Source: an uncultured Bacteroidales bacterium (lineage in GTDB: Bacteria; Bacteroidota; Bacteroidia; Bacteroidales; ML635J-15). From it: a DNA stretch of 64,000 nucleotides. How positions within the stretch are numbered: position 1 is the first letter of the stretch; every line of letters starts with the position of its first letter. A model generated the notes under the pieces. It was not told where the DNA came from, made no database searches, and was given only the letters and a program-made list of their open reading frames with translations. The translations under genes were made by a program, and so were the position numbers. The stretch covers positions 383,135-447,134 of the forward strand of contig CAJOIT010000003.1 in the NCBI GenBank assembly GCA_905234755.1. The letters run 5' to 3'. This document shows, piece after piece, positions 50,155-58,324 of the stretch.

Positions 50155-51460
50155 GGATATAATATCGGGCTATGGCGTTCCGAAAGGGACAAGGCTCTTG
50201 TGTGCAGTCAGCGGTGGCATCGACTCGATTGTCATGCTTCACTTGCTGAATGAAATGAATTACGAATGTGTGGTTGCTCATTGCAATTTCAAGTTGAGAG
50301 GCGAGGAGTCGGACAGCGACGAGAAGTTTGTGCGTCAGATGTGTGAAAAGTTGTTCGTGCCATGTTTCGTGAATGTCTTTGATACTCACAAGTATGCAGA
50401 TGAAACCGGACTGTCGATACAAATGGCTGCGCGTAAGTTGCGCTACGACTGGTTTTACGAGCTTGCCGAAAAGAAAAACTGCCAGTACATTGCACTTGCA
50501 CACAATTCCGACGACCAGGCTGAAACCGCCATACTTAACATTGTCCGTGGAACAGGCATCCGTGGCGTTTCGGGCATGAAACCTTTGCTCGGCAAGTTGT
50601 TCCGTCCGCTTATTGAGGTTTCGCGTGCCGACATTGCACAGATTTCTGCCGATGATAATATTCCTTACCATGATGATTCGACTAATGCAACAACCAAGTA
50701 TGCACGAAATAAGGTTCGCCATCTGGTGTTGCCATTGCTTCAGGAAATCAATGTGGCAGCAAAGGAAAACATTTTGCGTTCGGTATCATATTTTGCAGAT
50801 ACCGAGCGGATTATGAACGACTATGTGCGAATGGCAAAGGAAAAAGCTTTGTCGTACGAGGGGAATGTCATGAAGATTGATGTAGCAAAGGTATTGCAGA
50901 CGGCTGCACCGTCTACTGTTTTGTTCGAGATGCTTGTAGGAGAGGGCGTGCCAAAACCACTGGCAAGCGAATCAATCTGCCTGCTAGATGCGCAGACAGG
51001 TCGCAAATGTATGCTTGCCGACATGGAGGTGGTTCGCAATCGTGATTTTATCGAAGTTTACAAAACAGAATCTCAGAATGCTGATTTTGAGGCGACAATC
51101 AATGTAATTGGCGACTTGAAGAAATATGGCTTTGGTATTTCAATGGCATATTGCGATGATGATTTCGCATGTGAGCGAAATCCACAAATCGCTTATCTGG
51201 ATGTAAAGAAACTAAAATTTCCGCTTACGCTTCGCAATTGGCGCTTTGGCGACAAGTTTATTCCGCTGGGAATGAAGGGTTCGCGTAAACTGAGCGATTT
51301 CCTTAAGGACGAAAAGTTGTCGCAGGCACAGAAGTCCAAAGTGCAAGTCCTTGAATCTGATGGAAAAATAGCATGGGTTGTTGGGATGCGAATCGATGAC
51401 AGGTTCAAGTTCGATGGCAAAACAAAGGAAGTGTATGTGCTTCGTAAGGTTGGAGAATAA
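50135..51460 (+). CDS. tilS: tRNA(Ile)-lysidine synthetase
   Basis: The 441-residue enzyme converts C34 of the CAU-anticodon tRNA-Ile to lysidine. The PP-loop AVSGGIDS (residues 24-31), AHCNFKLRGEESD, the LALAHN-like IALAHNSDDQAETAILN, RGTGIRGVSGM, and FRPLIEVSRADI are present. The C-terminal TilS domain appears as RNWRFGDKFIPLGMKGSRKLSDFLKDEK. Its start overlaps the aat 3' end by 20 bases. Confidence 0.96.
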   Translation: MLKTKVKDIISGYGVPKGTRLLCAVSGGIDSIVMLHLLNEMNYECVVAHCNFKLRGEESDSDEKFVRQMCEKLFVPCFVNVFDTHKYADETGLSIQMAARKLRYDWFYELAEKKNCQYIALAHNSDDQAETAILNIVRGTGIRGVSGMKPLLGKLFRPLIEVSRADIAQISADDNIPYHDDSTNATTKYARNKVRHLVLPLLQEINVAAKENILRSVSYFADTERIMNDYVRMAKEKALSYEGNVMKIDVAKVLQTAAPSTVLFEMLVGEGVPKPLASESICLLDAQTGRKCMLADMEVVRNRDFIEVYKTESQNADFEATINVIGDLKKYGFGISMAYCDDDFACERNPQIAYLDVKKLKFPLTLRNWRFGDKFIPLGMKGSRKLSDFLKDEKLSQAQKSKVQVLESDGKIAWVVGMRIDDRFKFDGKTKEVYVLRKVGE

Positions 51461-51461
51461 A

Positions 51462-51489
51462 TTGCGGATAAATAATTTTGCTAATTTTG
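51462..51489 (+). promoter_or_regulatory. Promoter of the phosphohexomutase gene
   Basis: TTG at 51462-51464 and TAATTTTG at 51482-51489 are spaced 17 bases apart. A second TAATTTTG lies at 51473-51480. The ATG is at 51518. Confidence 0.55.
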
Positions 51490-51517
51490 CGACACTATTT
51501 TTAACAGGTATATAAAG

Positions 51518-52861
51518 ATGAAAGCATTTAAGGCATACGACATCAGAGGCGTTTACGGTGTTGACTTTACAAAGGATGATGTTTATAGGATTGGATATTT
51601 CCTTCCGCAGATAATGAAATGTGATAAAATCCTTGTCGGCAGGGATGTTAGGGTTTCGTCTCCGGAAATATTTGACAGTTTGTCGAAAGGTATTACTGAT
51701 GCTGGTGTCGATGTGTATAATGTTGGAATTTGCACTACGCCACTGGTATATTGGAGCACAGCAAAGTTTGGTTTCGATGCATCGGTAATGATTACTGCAT
51801 CCCACAATCCTGCTTCGCACAATGGCTTGAAGGTTTCGGGCAAAAATGCAACGCCGGTAGGTTATGATGACGGACTTAACAAGGTGGAGGAACTGGTGCT
51901 TAATGGTATAGTGAAACCAGTTGAGAATAAGGGACATGTTGTCGATTTTGATGTGTCCGACAAATACATGGACTTTATGCGTCAGTATGTTCCGGACATT
52001 TCAAATTTGAAGGTAAGCGTAGATTGTAGCAATGGAATGTCGGCTTTGTTCATAAAGAAGTTGTTGGGCGACAAAGCTTTATATATCTGTGATGAACTTG
52101 ATGGAACATTCCCGAATCATGAGGGAAATCCGCTAATGCCAGAAAACCGAAAAATGCTTCGTGATCATGTGCTTGAGCACAAGTCTGACATAGGTGTAAT
52201 TTATGATGGCGATGCCGATCGCGTGATGTTTTTGGATGAGAAAGGCGAATTTGTTTCTCCTGACTTGATGATAGCCGTGCTTTGCCATTATTTCCTTGAG
52301 GAGAAAGGTTTGAAAGGCAAAGTATATCAGGATATTCGCACATCGAAGGCTGTAGGTGAGTATGTTGCCAATTTTGGTAGCGAAATGGTGATGTGGCGTG
52401 TTGGTCGTGCGTATGCAGCGAAGAAACTTCGCGAAGTTGATGGCATTTTTGGTGGCGAGCTAGCTGGTCACTATTATTTCCGTGATTTCTATTATTCGGA
52501 TTCCGGTATTTTGGCAAGTCTCTTGATTCTGAGGATAGTTTCGCAGATGAAAGGGCAGGGTATTTCTGTTTCGCAACTTATATCAAAGGTAAGCAAGTAC
52601 AAGAATTCGGGCGAAATAAACTTTGAAATTACCGAAAAGCAGAAAGCTATGGACATGGTTGTCGAGCATTTCCGCAGTCAGGCAAAGCCAGATGCGTTCT
52701 ACGATTTCGATGGCTATCGCATGGAATATCCAGACTGGTGGCTGAATATCCGTCCATCGAATACTGAACCATACCTGCGTTTTCTTTGCGAGGCAAAGTC
52801 AACTGAACTGCTCGAAAGCATCAAGAAGCAAGTTGAGGATATCATTCGGAGTATCAAATAG
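51518..52861 (+). CDS. manB: Phosphomannomutase / phosphoglucomutase
   Basis: The 447-residue alpha-D-phosphohexomutase interconverts hexose 6- and 1-phosphates for nucleotide-sugar synthesis. The phosphoserine is Ser95 in ITASHNPA. The metal loop is DGDADRV (Asp230, Asp232, Asp234). GGELAGHYYFRDFYYSDSG is the sugar-binding loop and RPSNTEPYLRF the phosphate-binding loop. The DIRGVYG start is typical of the ManB/AlgC type. Mannose or glucose specificity cannot be fixed by eye. It fits with the envelope sugar genes in the window. Confidence 0.93.
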   Translation: MKAFKAYDIRGVYGVDFTKDDVYRIGYFLPQIMKCDKILVGRDVRVSSPEIFDSLSKGITDAGVDVYNVGICTTPLVYWSTAKFGFDASVMITASHNPASHNGLKVSGKNATPVGYDDGLNKVEELVLNGIVKPVENKGHVVDFDVSDKYMDFMRQYVPDISNLKVSVDCSNGMSALFIKKLLGDKALYICDELDGTFPNHEGNPLMPENRKMLRDHVLEHKSDIGVIYDGDADRVMFLDEKGEFVSPDLMIAVLCHYFLEEKGLKGKVYQDIRTSKAVGEYVANFGSEMVMWRVGRAYAAKKLREVDGIFGGELAGHYYFRDFYYSDSGILASLLILRIVSQMKGQGISVSQLISKVSKYKNSGEINFEITEKQKAMDMVVEHFRSQAKPDAFYDFDGYRMEYPDWWLNIRPSNTEPYLRFLCEAKSTELLESIKKQVEDIIRSIK

Positions 52862-52879
52862 TTGTTGAACTTCACTTAG

Positions 52880-52899
52880 TGACAAAAAGTTTGTCAATT
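52880..52899. terminator. Weak hairpin between convergent manB and lptD
   Basis: TGACAAA pairs with TTTGTCA around a three-base loop, followed by ATTTT on the plus strand; on the minus strand the hairpin follows the lptD stop codon directly. Confidence 0.45.
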
Positions 52900-55572
52900 T
52901 TAGTTGTAGAAGTTGTCGAACCAGCTTCTGCGCTTGTTTAGCTTGAGGTCTTGTAGCATTGCTGCCTTTACATTAATCTGGAATGCATACGATTTGTGTT
53001 GTCCGAAGGGAACTACATGCAGGCTCATTTCCCAGCAATGAAGGTCGCGGTAGATGTCGATTGTGGTGGCACTCATCTTCTTGGCTTCTATATCGTAGCC
53101 AGTAGAAACGCTGATTTTCCACTTCTTTGTAATGTTTAGTTCTCCCGACATGTTTATAGTCTGCGTTATATCCGACTTTTCGTATGGCTTTGAGTATCGG
53201 AATGTGTAGCTTACTCGCAAATTCCATGGTACATTAAAGTCAACATAACTGTTTGGATAACCGTAAATTATATCGTACATGCTTTGCTGTGCTTCCTCAA
53301 CCTTCTTGTCACGGGCTTTTGAGTTAAGCGAAAATCCTGCAGTAACATACGCTATTGTCAATCGCAAAAGGTGTCCGTTGTCTTTTACTAAGGCTTTGTT
53401 TATTCTTTGATAGTTGCCGTATTCGTTCTGGGCAATGGCGTATGGGTCGAGAGTGGTGTTGAATGAAATGTCAACAACTTTTATGCGGGTTCGTCCTGTT
53501 ATGTTTATTGGCGCCCAGCGAAGGCTGTCGGCGAATATGTTGTAGCTGGTCGAGATGTTGAAACTTTCGAGCAACTTGATTTTTGTGTTGTTCTTGGAGG
53601 TGTCCTTCAGGTTGCGCAACTTCATTTCTAGGTTGTTGCCTAGGTTGATGTTTACAGAACCGGAACCGCCCTTGCTTGGCGTGCCGTATGGCAGGCCTTC
53701 AAACATCGAATATATGTTGGCTACAGAATCGTACTGACCTGTTGTGTTGTTATATATTGTACGGGAATATGTGCCGTAGTACTTGTATTTTTCCTTGCCG
53801 AAGTCGGGTACATAACTGAAGCTTACGCTAGGCGAAAATACATGTCTCAGTGCTTTTACCTTTCCTTTGCGGAAATTGAACATGCCGTATATTGTTGTTG
53901 CCCAAGACAGCGATGCGTTGTAGTCCCATACACGGGCAAAAGCAGGGTTGGTGATTGTTTCGACTGTGTTTTCCGTTCCGTTCCATTCCTTGGAGAACCT
54001 CTTGAAGTACCATCTTTCGTTGTAGTTGAACGAAGGTGTTAAAGTGGTGTATTTGAATAGTTTGAACGATGCGTTTATTGGAATCTTGTGCATGACTCCG
54101 TTGGTGATGTCATCGTATGTAATGTTGAAGAAGGTCGAGTCGGTGGTCCTTATCCTGTTGGTTGCGTTCATTGTGTAGGCAATCGAAATCTTTTCGTAGA
54201 AACGACTTTTGCCGACTGCTTTCTTGCGTTTGAACGGGTAGATTCTGCTCATGTTGAATGCCAGTTCGGGCAGGGTTAAATCGACTATTCCGTTGTTGCT
54301 GTTCTGTGAATGCTTGAGCGCCACCGACATGCTGAACGGTGAATTTGGAAATATGTAGCTATACGAAACGCTTGACTGCTTGGTTGATGTCATGTAGTTG
54401 TCGACATTATATGTGTTGTACTTGTCGTAGTCGGTGCTGCTCATATTCACATCTGCCGAGAATGTGGAATTTGGGTTGGCCTTGGAATCCTGAGTGAACT
54501 TCCATCTCAATGCGTATTGGTTGGAAGTTGAGAAATTAGATAATCCTCTGTATCCGAATAAGTTTCTGTTGTATTTGAAACTCAACGATCCATTGAATTT
54601 GTATCGAAGCTTGTAGTTCATAATCATGCCTGCGCCCCAGCTGCCCTTCGAGTAAATGTCGCCGAGTAGGGTAAGGTCAACATAATCGTTTATTGCGAAG
54701 TAATAACCACCATTGCGCAAGAAGAATCCCCTGTTTTCTTCGTCACCAAATTCTGGTATTATAAGTCCCGAGGTGCTACCTTTCTTGTTGGGGAAGAAGC
54801 CAAATGGTATGCCGATGGGCGTGGGAATGTCTTCAATAACAAGGTTTGCAGGACCAGAAATTATCTTGTCATCTGGAATTACAATTGCTTTTGAAAGGTT
54901 GAAGTAGAAATGTGGGTCGGGAAGGTCGCAGGTAGTAAATTTGCCCTTTGTAATGTGTATGTGCTTGTTGTCGTGCATTTTTGTCCGACCGCCAATGAGG
55001 TAAGCGCCATCATACACGGTAGTGACATTCTTTATTATTCCTTTCTTTGACTTGAAGTTATACCTGATTGTGTCGGCGTTGAAAGTTTCGTCTCCTTGGT
55101 TGAATTCAGGCTTGCCGACAATGGAGTCGCCGTCGGTGCGCCCGTATGCGTAAACTTCGTTTTTGTCAAGGTCAACCTCGATGAATGCGGCGTTTATGGT
55201 CATGTCTTCGTACTTGACAACAGCGTTTCCGTATAGGAATGCCTTGCGGTTTTTCATGTCGTTCAGAAGCGAGTCATCGGAGTTGTAGTAAACTGGAACA
55301 TCAAAATCCTTTGATTTGCCATGCTTGGGATGTCCAAAGTTCGGAATGGCGATTGTATCAACCTTTAATGAGTCTGGACTGGTTGATATAGAATCAGTTA
55401 AATGGTTGTTTGTGCCGATTGCGATTGTATCGGCCGATTGTGTGGAAATACTATCCTTATCTGTCGTAACTTGCGAAAATACAACACTGTTTGCAATGAG
55501 TATTGCAAAAAAAGTAAATAATAGTTCAGACAAATATTTTTTTAATAATATGAATTCCTTATTTTTGCGCAA
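52900..55572 (-). CDS. lptD: LPS-assembly outer membrane protein LptD (OstA-like)
   Basis: The 890-residue protein has an N-terminal signal segment (about 14-34, ending VVFSQ), a Ser/Thr/Asp linker, an OstA-like jellyroll (about 105-215, with GNAVVKYEDMTINAAFIEVDLDKNEVYAYG split over strands and ADTIRYNFKSKKGIIKNV), then PTPIGIPFGFFPNKKGSTSGLIIPEFG, a hallmark of LptD, and a large barrel to the C-terminus. It inserts LPS into the outer leaflet. No in-frame ATG is near the start; TTG 55572 is used, since a -7 box at 55609-55616 places transcription start about 30 bases before it. Later TTG 55533 is an alternative. Confidence 0.88.
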   Translation of the reverse strand: MRKNKEFILLKKYLSELLFTFFAILIANSVVFSQVTTDKDSISTQSADTIAIGTNNHLTDSISTSPDSLKVDTIAIPNFGHPKHGKSKDFDVPVYYNSDDSLLNDMKNRKAFLYGNAVVKYEDMTINAAFIEVDLDKNEVYAYGRTDGDSIVGKPEFNQGDETFNADTIRYNFKSKKGIIKNVTTVYDGAYLIGGRTKMHDNKHIHITKGKFTTCDLPDPHFYFNLSKAIVIPDDKIISGPANLVIEDIPTPIGIPFGFFPNKKGSTSGLIIPEFGDEENRGFFLRNGGYYFAINDYVDLTLLGDIYSKGSWGAGMIMNYKLRYKFNGSLSFKYNRNLFGYRGLSNFSTSNQYALRWKFTQDSKANPNSTFSADVNMSSTDYDKYNTYNVDNYMTSTKQSSVSYSYIFPNSPFSMSVALKHSQNSNNGIVDLTLPELAFNMSRIYPFKRKKAVGKSRFYEKISIAYTMNATNRIRTTDSTFFNITYDDITNGVMHKIPINASFKLFKYTTLTPSFNYNERWYFKRFSKEWNGTENTVETITNPAFARVWDYNASLSWATTIYGMFNFRKGKVKALRHVFSPSVSFSYVPDFGKEKYKYYGTYSRTIYNNTTGQYDSVANIYSMFEGLPYGTPSKGGSGSVNINLGNNLEMKLRNLKDTSKNNTKIKLLESFNISTSYNIFADSLRWAPINITGRTRIKVVDISFNTTLDPYAIAQNEYGNYQRINKALVKDNGHLLRLTIAYVTAGFSLNSKARDKKVEEAQQSMYDIIYGYPNSYVDFNVPWNLRVSYTFRYSKPYEKSDITQTINMSGELNITKKWKISVSTGYDIEAKKMSATTIDIYRDLHCWEMSLHVVPFGQHKSYAFQINVKAAMLQDLKLNKRRSWFDNFYN
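55560..55567 (+). promoter_or_regulatory. -7 box of the amidase gene
   Basis: TATTTTTG matches TAnnTTTG on the plus strand, giving a leader of about 65 bases. It lies inside the first codons of the divergent lptD. Confidence 0.45.
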
Positions 55573-55608
55573 AATTTGTTATAGTCCGTTTTCTTTTGAA
55601 AATTGGTG

Positions 55609-55616
55609 CAAAGATA
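55609..55616 (-). promoter_or_regulatory. -7 box of lptD
   Basis: The minus strand reads TATCTTTG (TAnnTTTG), 36 bases before TTG 55572. It lies within the leader of the divergent amidase gene, so the two promoters overlap. Confidence 0.55.
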
Positions 55617-55638
55617 ATAAATATAACTGAAGTCGATT

Positions 55639-56889
55639 ATGCAAAAAATAAGGATAGTGTTGGCGGTTCTTCTTCTTTTCTTCCTGTCGGCGAATGTCGC
55701 TGATGCTCAGGGAACGAAGGGCAAGGGATTGGATGTGGTCGTGATAGACCCCGGACATGGAGGAAAAGATCCTGGCGCAATGGGAAAAACTGCAAAGGAG
55801 AAAGACATTGTGCTTGCAGTCGCTTTGAAGCTTGGTAATCTTATCAAGAAAAATTATCCGAATGTAAAGGTTATATACACTAGGGACAAGGATGTTTTTG
55901 TTGAACTTGGCGAGAGGGCGGCTATTGCCAATCGTAACAATGCTAATCTTTTTATTTCGATACATGCCAACTCTGTTGATGGAAGTACATCTACTCATGG
56001 GACAGAAACTTTCGTAATGGGGTTGCACAAGAATGACGCAAACTTAGCTGTTGCTAAGCGTGAAAACTCGGTTATCTTGCAAGAAGACAACTATTCATCA
56101 AAGTACGATGGCTTTGATCCGAATGATCCGGAAAGCAATATTATTTTCAGTCTTTTCCAAAATGCTTATTCCGACCAGAGCTTGTTGCTTGCAGCATCGA
56201 TTGAGGAGGAATTCAAGACCTTGAAGCGTTACGATAGAGGAGTTAAGCAGGCAGGTTTCCTTGTCTTGTGGAAGACGGCTATGCCGAGCGTACTTACCGA
56301 ACTTGGCTTTGTAAGCAATCCCGAAGAAGAACAATACATGAAATCCGATGCAGGGCAGACTGAACTTGCCGTGTCGATATACAATGCTTTTGCAAAATAC
56401 AAGTCGCAGTACGACAATTCTGCTGTGTATTTGGAAAAGGTACCTGCTCGTCCTGTAACACCACAGACTCAACAACCAAAGGAATCGGAAAAAACAAATA
56501 TAGATGCTACTGCCGACAATACTGACAAGCAGCCTGCTACAACGACTGTTGCCGACGAGCAAGACAACAAGACGGAAGCATCTGCCGACAAGCCCAAAGA
56601 ACCTGTAGCAAGTGAAGACAAATCTGGAATTTTGTTCAAGGTGCAAATAAGGATGTCGCCGAAAGAAATTGAGGTAAATGAAAAGAATTTTGGAAAATAT
56701 TACGATAAGGTTTCATACTATATTCACGACAACAGTTACAAATATACGGTTGGTGCCGAAACCGACTACAATGCAGCTTTGAAGTTTTTCCAAGAAGTAA
56801 AGCCAACTTATCCGGGATGCTTCATCATTGCACTGAAAGACGGCAAGAGAATGGATTTGAGTGAAGCTATTAAGGCAACTAAGAAATAA
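55639..56889 (+). CDS. N-acetylmuramoyl-L-alanine amidase (AmiC type) with C-terminal SPOR-like domain
   Basis: The 416-residue protein has a signal peptide (to about ADAQ, 24). The Amidase_3 domain (about 31-255) shows His40 (VIDPGHGGKDPG), a Glu near 54, His109 (LFISIHANSVD) and the late Glu in VLTELGFVSN, the zinc and catalytic residues. A Pro/Thr/Lys-rich linker follows (about 265-330), then a C-terminal domain with ILFKVQIRMSPKEI, KYTVGAETDYNAALKFFQEV and GCFIIALKDGKRMDL, which looks SPOR-like. It cleaves peptide stems from peptidoglycan; a SPOR-like domain would target denuded glycan. The MCE gene follows after 12 bases. Confidence 0.92.
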   Translation: MQKIRIVLAVLLLFFLSANVADAQGTKGKGLDVVVIDPGHGGKDPGAMGKTAKEKDIVLAVALKLGNLIKKNYPNVKVIYTRDKDVFVELGERAAIANRNNANLFISIHANSVDGSTSTHGTETFVMGLHKNDANLAVAKRENSVILQEDNYSSKYDGFDPNDPESNIIFSLFQNAYSDQSLLLAASIEEEFKTLKRYDRGVKQAGFLVLWKTAMPSVLTELGFVSNPEEEQYMKSDAGQTELAVSIYNAFAKYKSQYDNSAVYLEKVPARPVTPQTQQPKESEKTNIDATADNTDKQPATTTVADEQDNKTEASADKPKEPVASEDKSGILFKVQIRMSPKEIEVNEKNFGKYYDKVSYYIHDNSYKYTVGAETDYNAALKFFQEVKPTYPGCFIIALKDGKRMDLSEAIKATKK

Positions 56890-56901
56890 ATTTATAGGAT
56901 T

Positions 56902-58254
56902 ATGCAGAAGAAAAACAGAAAGTTCTTGATATATGGGTTGCTGGGAATTGTAATACTCGTTGTTACATATTTTGGCATAGGATTTTTGAAGGGCAGCCAG
57001 TTGTTTAAGAATACTGGTCAGTATTATGTTTATTATGACCGAGTAGATGGACTTAACACATCGAGCCTTGTACTTGTAAACGGATACAAGATAGGCAAGG
57101 TGGCTAAGATTGAATTGCTTCCCGATAAGGATTGTAAGTTGCTTGTCACACTTGAACTGCAGAACGAGTTTCCAATTCCCGATTCATCTGTTGCCGCTAT
57201 TGTAAGTACCGACATTATGGGTACCAAGGGTATCGAGATGCGTTTCAGCGACAAGACAACCTACCATAAACCAGGCGATTTCCTAATAGGTCAGACGCAG
57301 GAAAACCTTAAGGACCAGATTAGTGCCGAAGTGCTTCCTGTTAAGAGGGCGGTCGAGGACCTGGTGGTCGAAATAACAGATGTGATTGATATTATTTCAG
57401 GCGTGTTCAACGAGGATACCCGTAAAAATCTTGAGGAAAGTTTTGCTTCGTTGCGAAATTCTCTTGTGCATCTGGAACATTCTGTAGGTCATCTCGACAA
57501 CATTATGGCGAAGGAAACCGACGATATTGTTGATATTCTTGCAAATGTAAAGACATTGAGCGACTCGCTTGCCGCAAGCTCCGACGACATCAACAACTTC
57601 ATAAACAACATTTCGACCTTCTCAGATACACTGACAGCTCTTCATCTTACAAAGACCGTAAACGAGATCAACAGCGTTGTTGCAAAGGTTAACGATGTGG
57701 TTGACAAGGTGAATAGGGGCGAAGGTACACTTGGAGAACTGATACATGACAATACGCTTGCCTTGCAAGTTGAAAATGCTGCTATGGATCTTGACAAGTT
57801 GCTTACCGACATCAGAGTTCATCCAAAGAAGTACATCAATTTGAGTGTATTCGGTGGCAAGTCGTACTATGTTACCGATGAAGGTTATTTGTCCGACAAG
57901 GATTTAGAAAGGATGAAGAAGCAACAGGAAAAAGACTTGGAGGACACCCAGAAGGAATTGAGTAAGGAAATGAAAGCAGAGACAAAGACTGGATTGTATT
58001 TTGCAATTCAGATTCTGTCGTCGCCGACTAAGGCCGATATGACATCACGCGAATTCAAGTCCCACAACGATGTTCTTGAAATCCACAGCGACGGCCGTTA
58101 TAGATATTTCCTCTATCCGCATTCAAATCCTAAGTACACAAATACTCATTTAAAGACTGCAAAGGAAGACTTCCCTGATGCTTTCCCAGTTGCCATTGAA
58201 TTTGGCAAGGTTATACAATACGACGAAGGTCGTTCAAAATATAACGGAAAGTAG
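56902..58254 (+). CDS. MlaD/MCE-family lipid-transport protein with C-terminal SPOR-like region
   Basis: The 450-residue protein has one N-terminal membrane helix (about 8-28). The MCE domain (about 36-115) shows YYVYYDRVDGLNTSSLVLVNGYKIGKV and a strand pattern with GTKGIEMRFSD. A long helical region follows (about 140-300) with heptad-like Leu/Ile/Val, as in Mla proteins that form tunnels across the periplasm. The C-terminal ~85 residues (GLYFAIQILSSPTKADM, GRYRYFLYPHSNPKYTNTHLKTA, FPDAFPVAIEFGKVIQ) resemble the C-terminal domain of the preceding amidase. MCE proteins move phospholipids between membranes. Confidence 0.85.
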   Translation: MQKKNRKFLIYGLLGIVILVVTYFGIGFLKGSQLFKNTGQYYVYYDRVDGLNTSSLVLVNGYKIGKVAKIELLPDKDCKLLVTLELQNEFPIPDSSVAAIVSTDIMGTKGIEMRFSDKTTYHKPGDFLIGQTQENLKDQISAEVLPVKRAVEDLVVEITDVIDIISGVFNEDTRKNLEESFASLRNSLVHLEHSVGHLDNIMAKETDDIVDILANVKTLSDSLAASSDDINNFINNISTFSDTLTALHLTKTVNEINSVVAKVNDVVDKVNRGEGTLGELIHDNTLALQVENAAMDLDKLLTDIRVHPKKYINLSVFGGKSYYVTDEGYLSDKDLERMKKQQEKDLEDTQKELSKEMKAETKTGLYFAIQILSSPTKADMTSREFKSHNDVLEIHSDGRYRYFLYPHSNPKYTNTHLKTAKEDFPDAFPVAIEFGKVIQYDEGRSKYNGK

Positions 58255-58275
58255 GAGATGGGTTACACATAAAAA

Positions 58276-58310
58276 ATGCTGGCGGACAATTGTTCGCCAG
58301 CATTTTTATT
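58276..58310. terminator. Bidirectional terminator between MCE gene and clpB
   Basis: A long palindrome (ATGCTGGCG ... CGCCAGCAT, 58276-58303, with its centre also self-complementary) has A runs before and T runs after it. Confidence 0.88.
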
Positions 58311-58324
58311 ATGAAACGGTTTGG

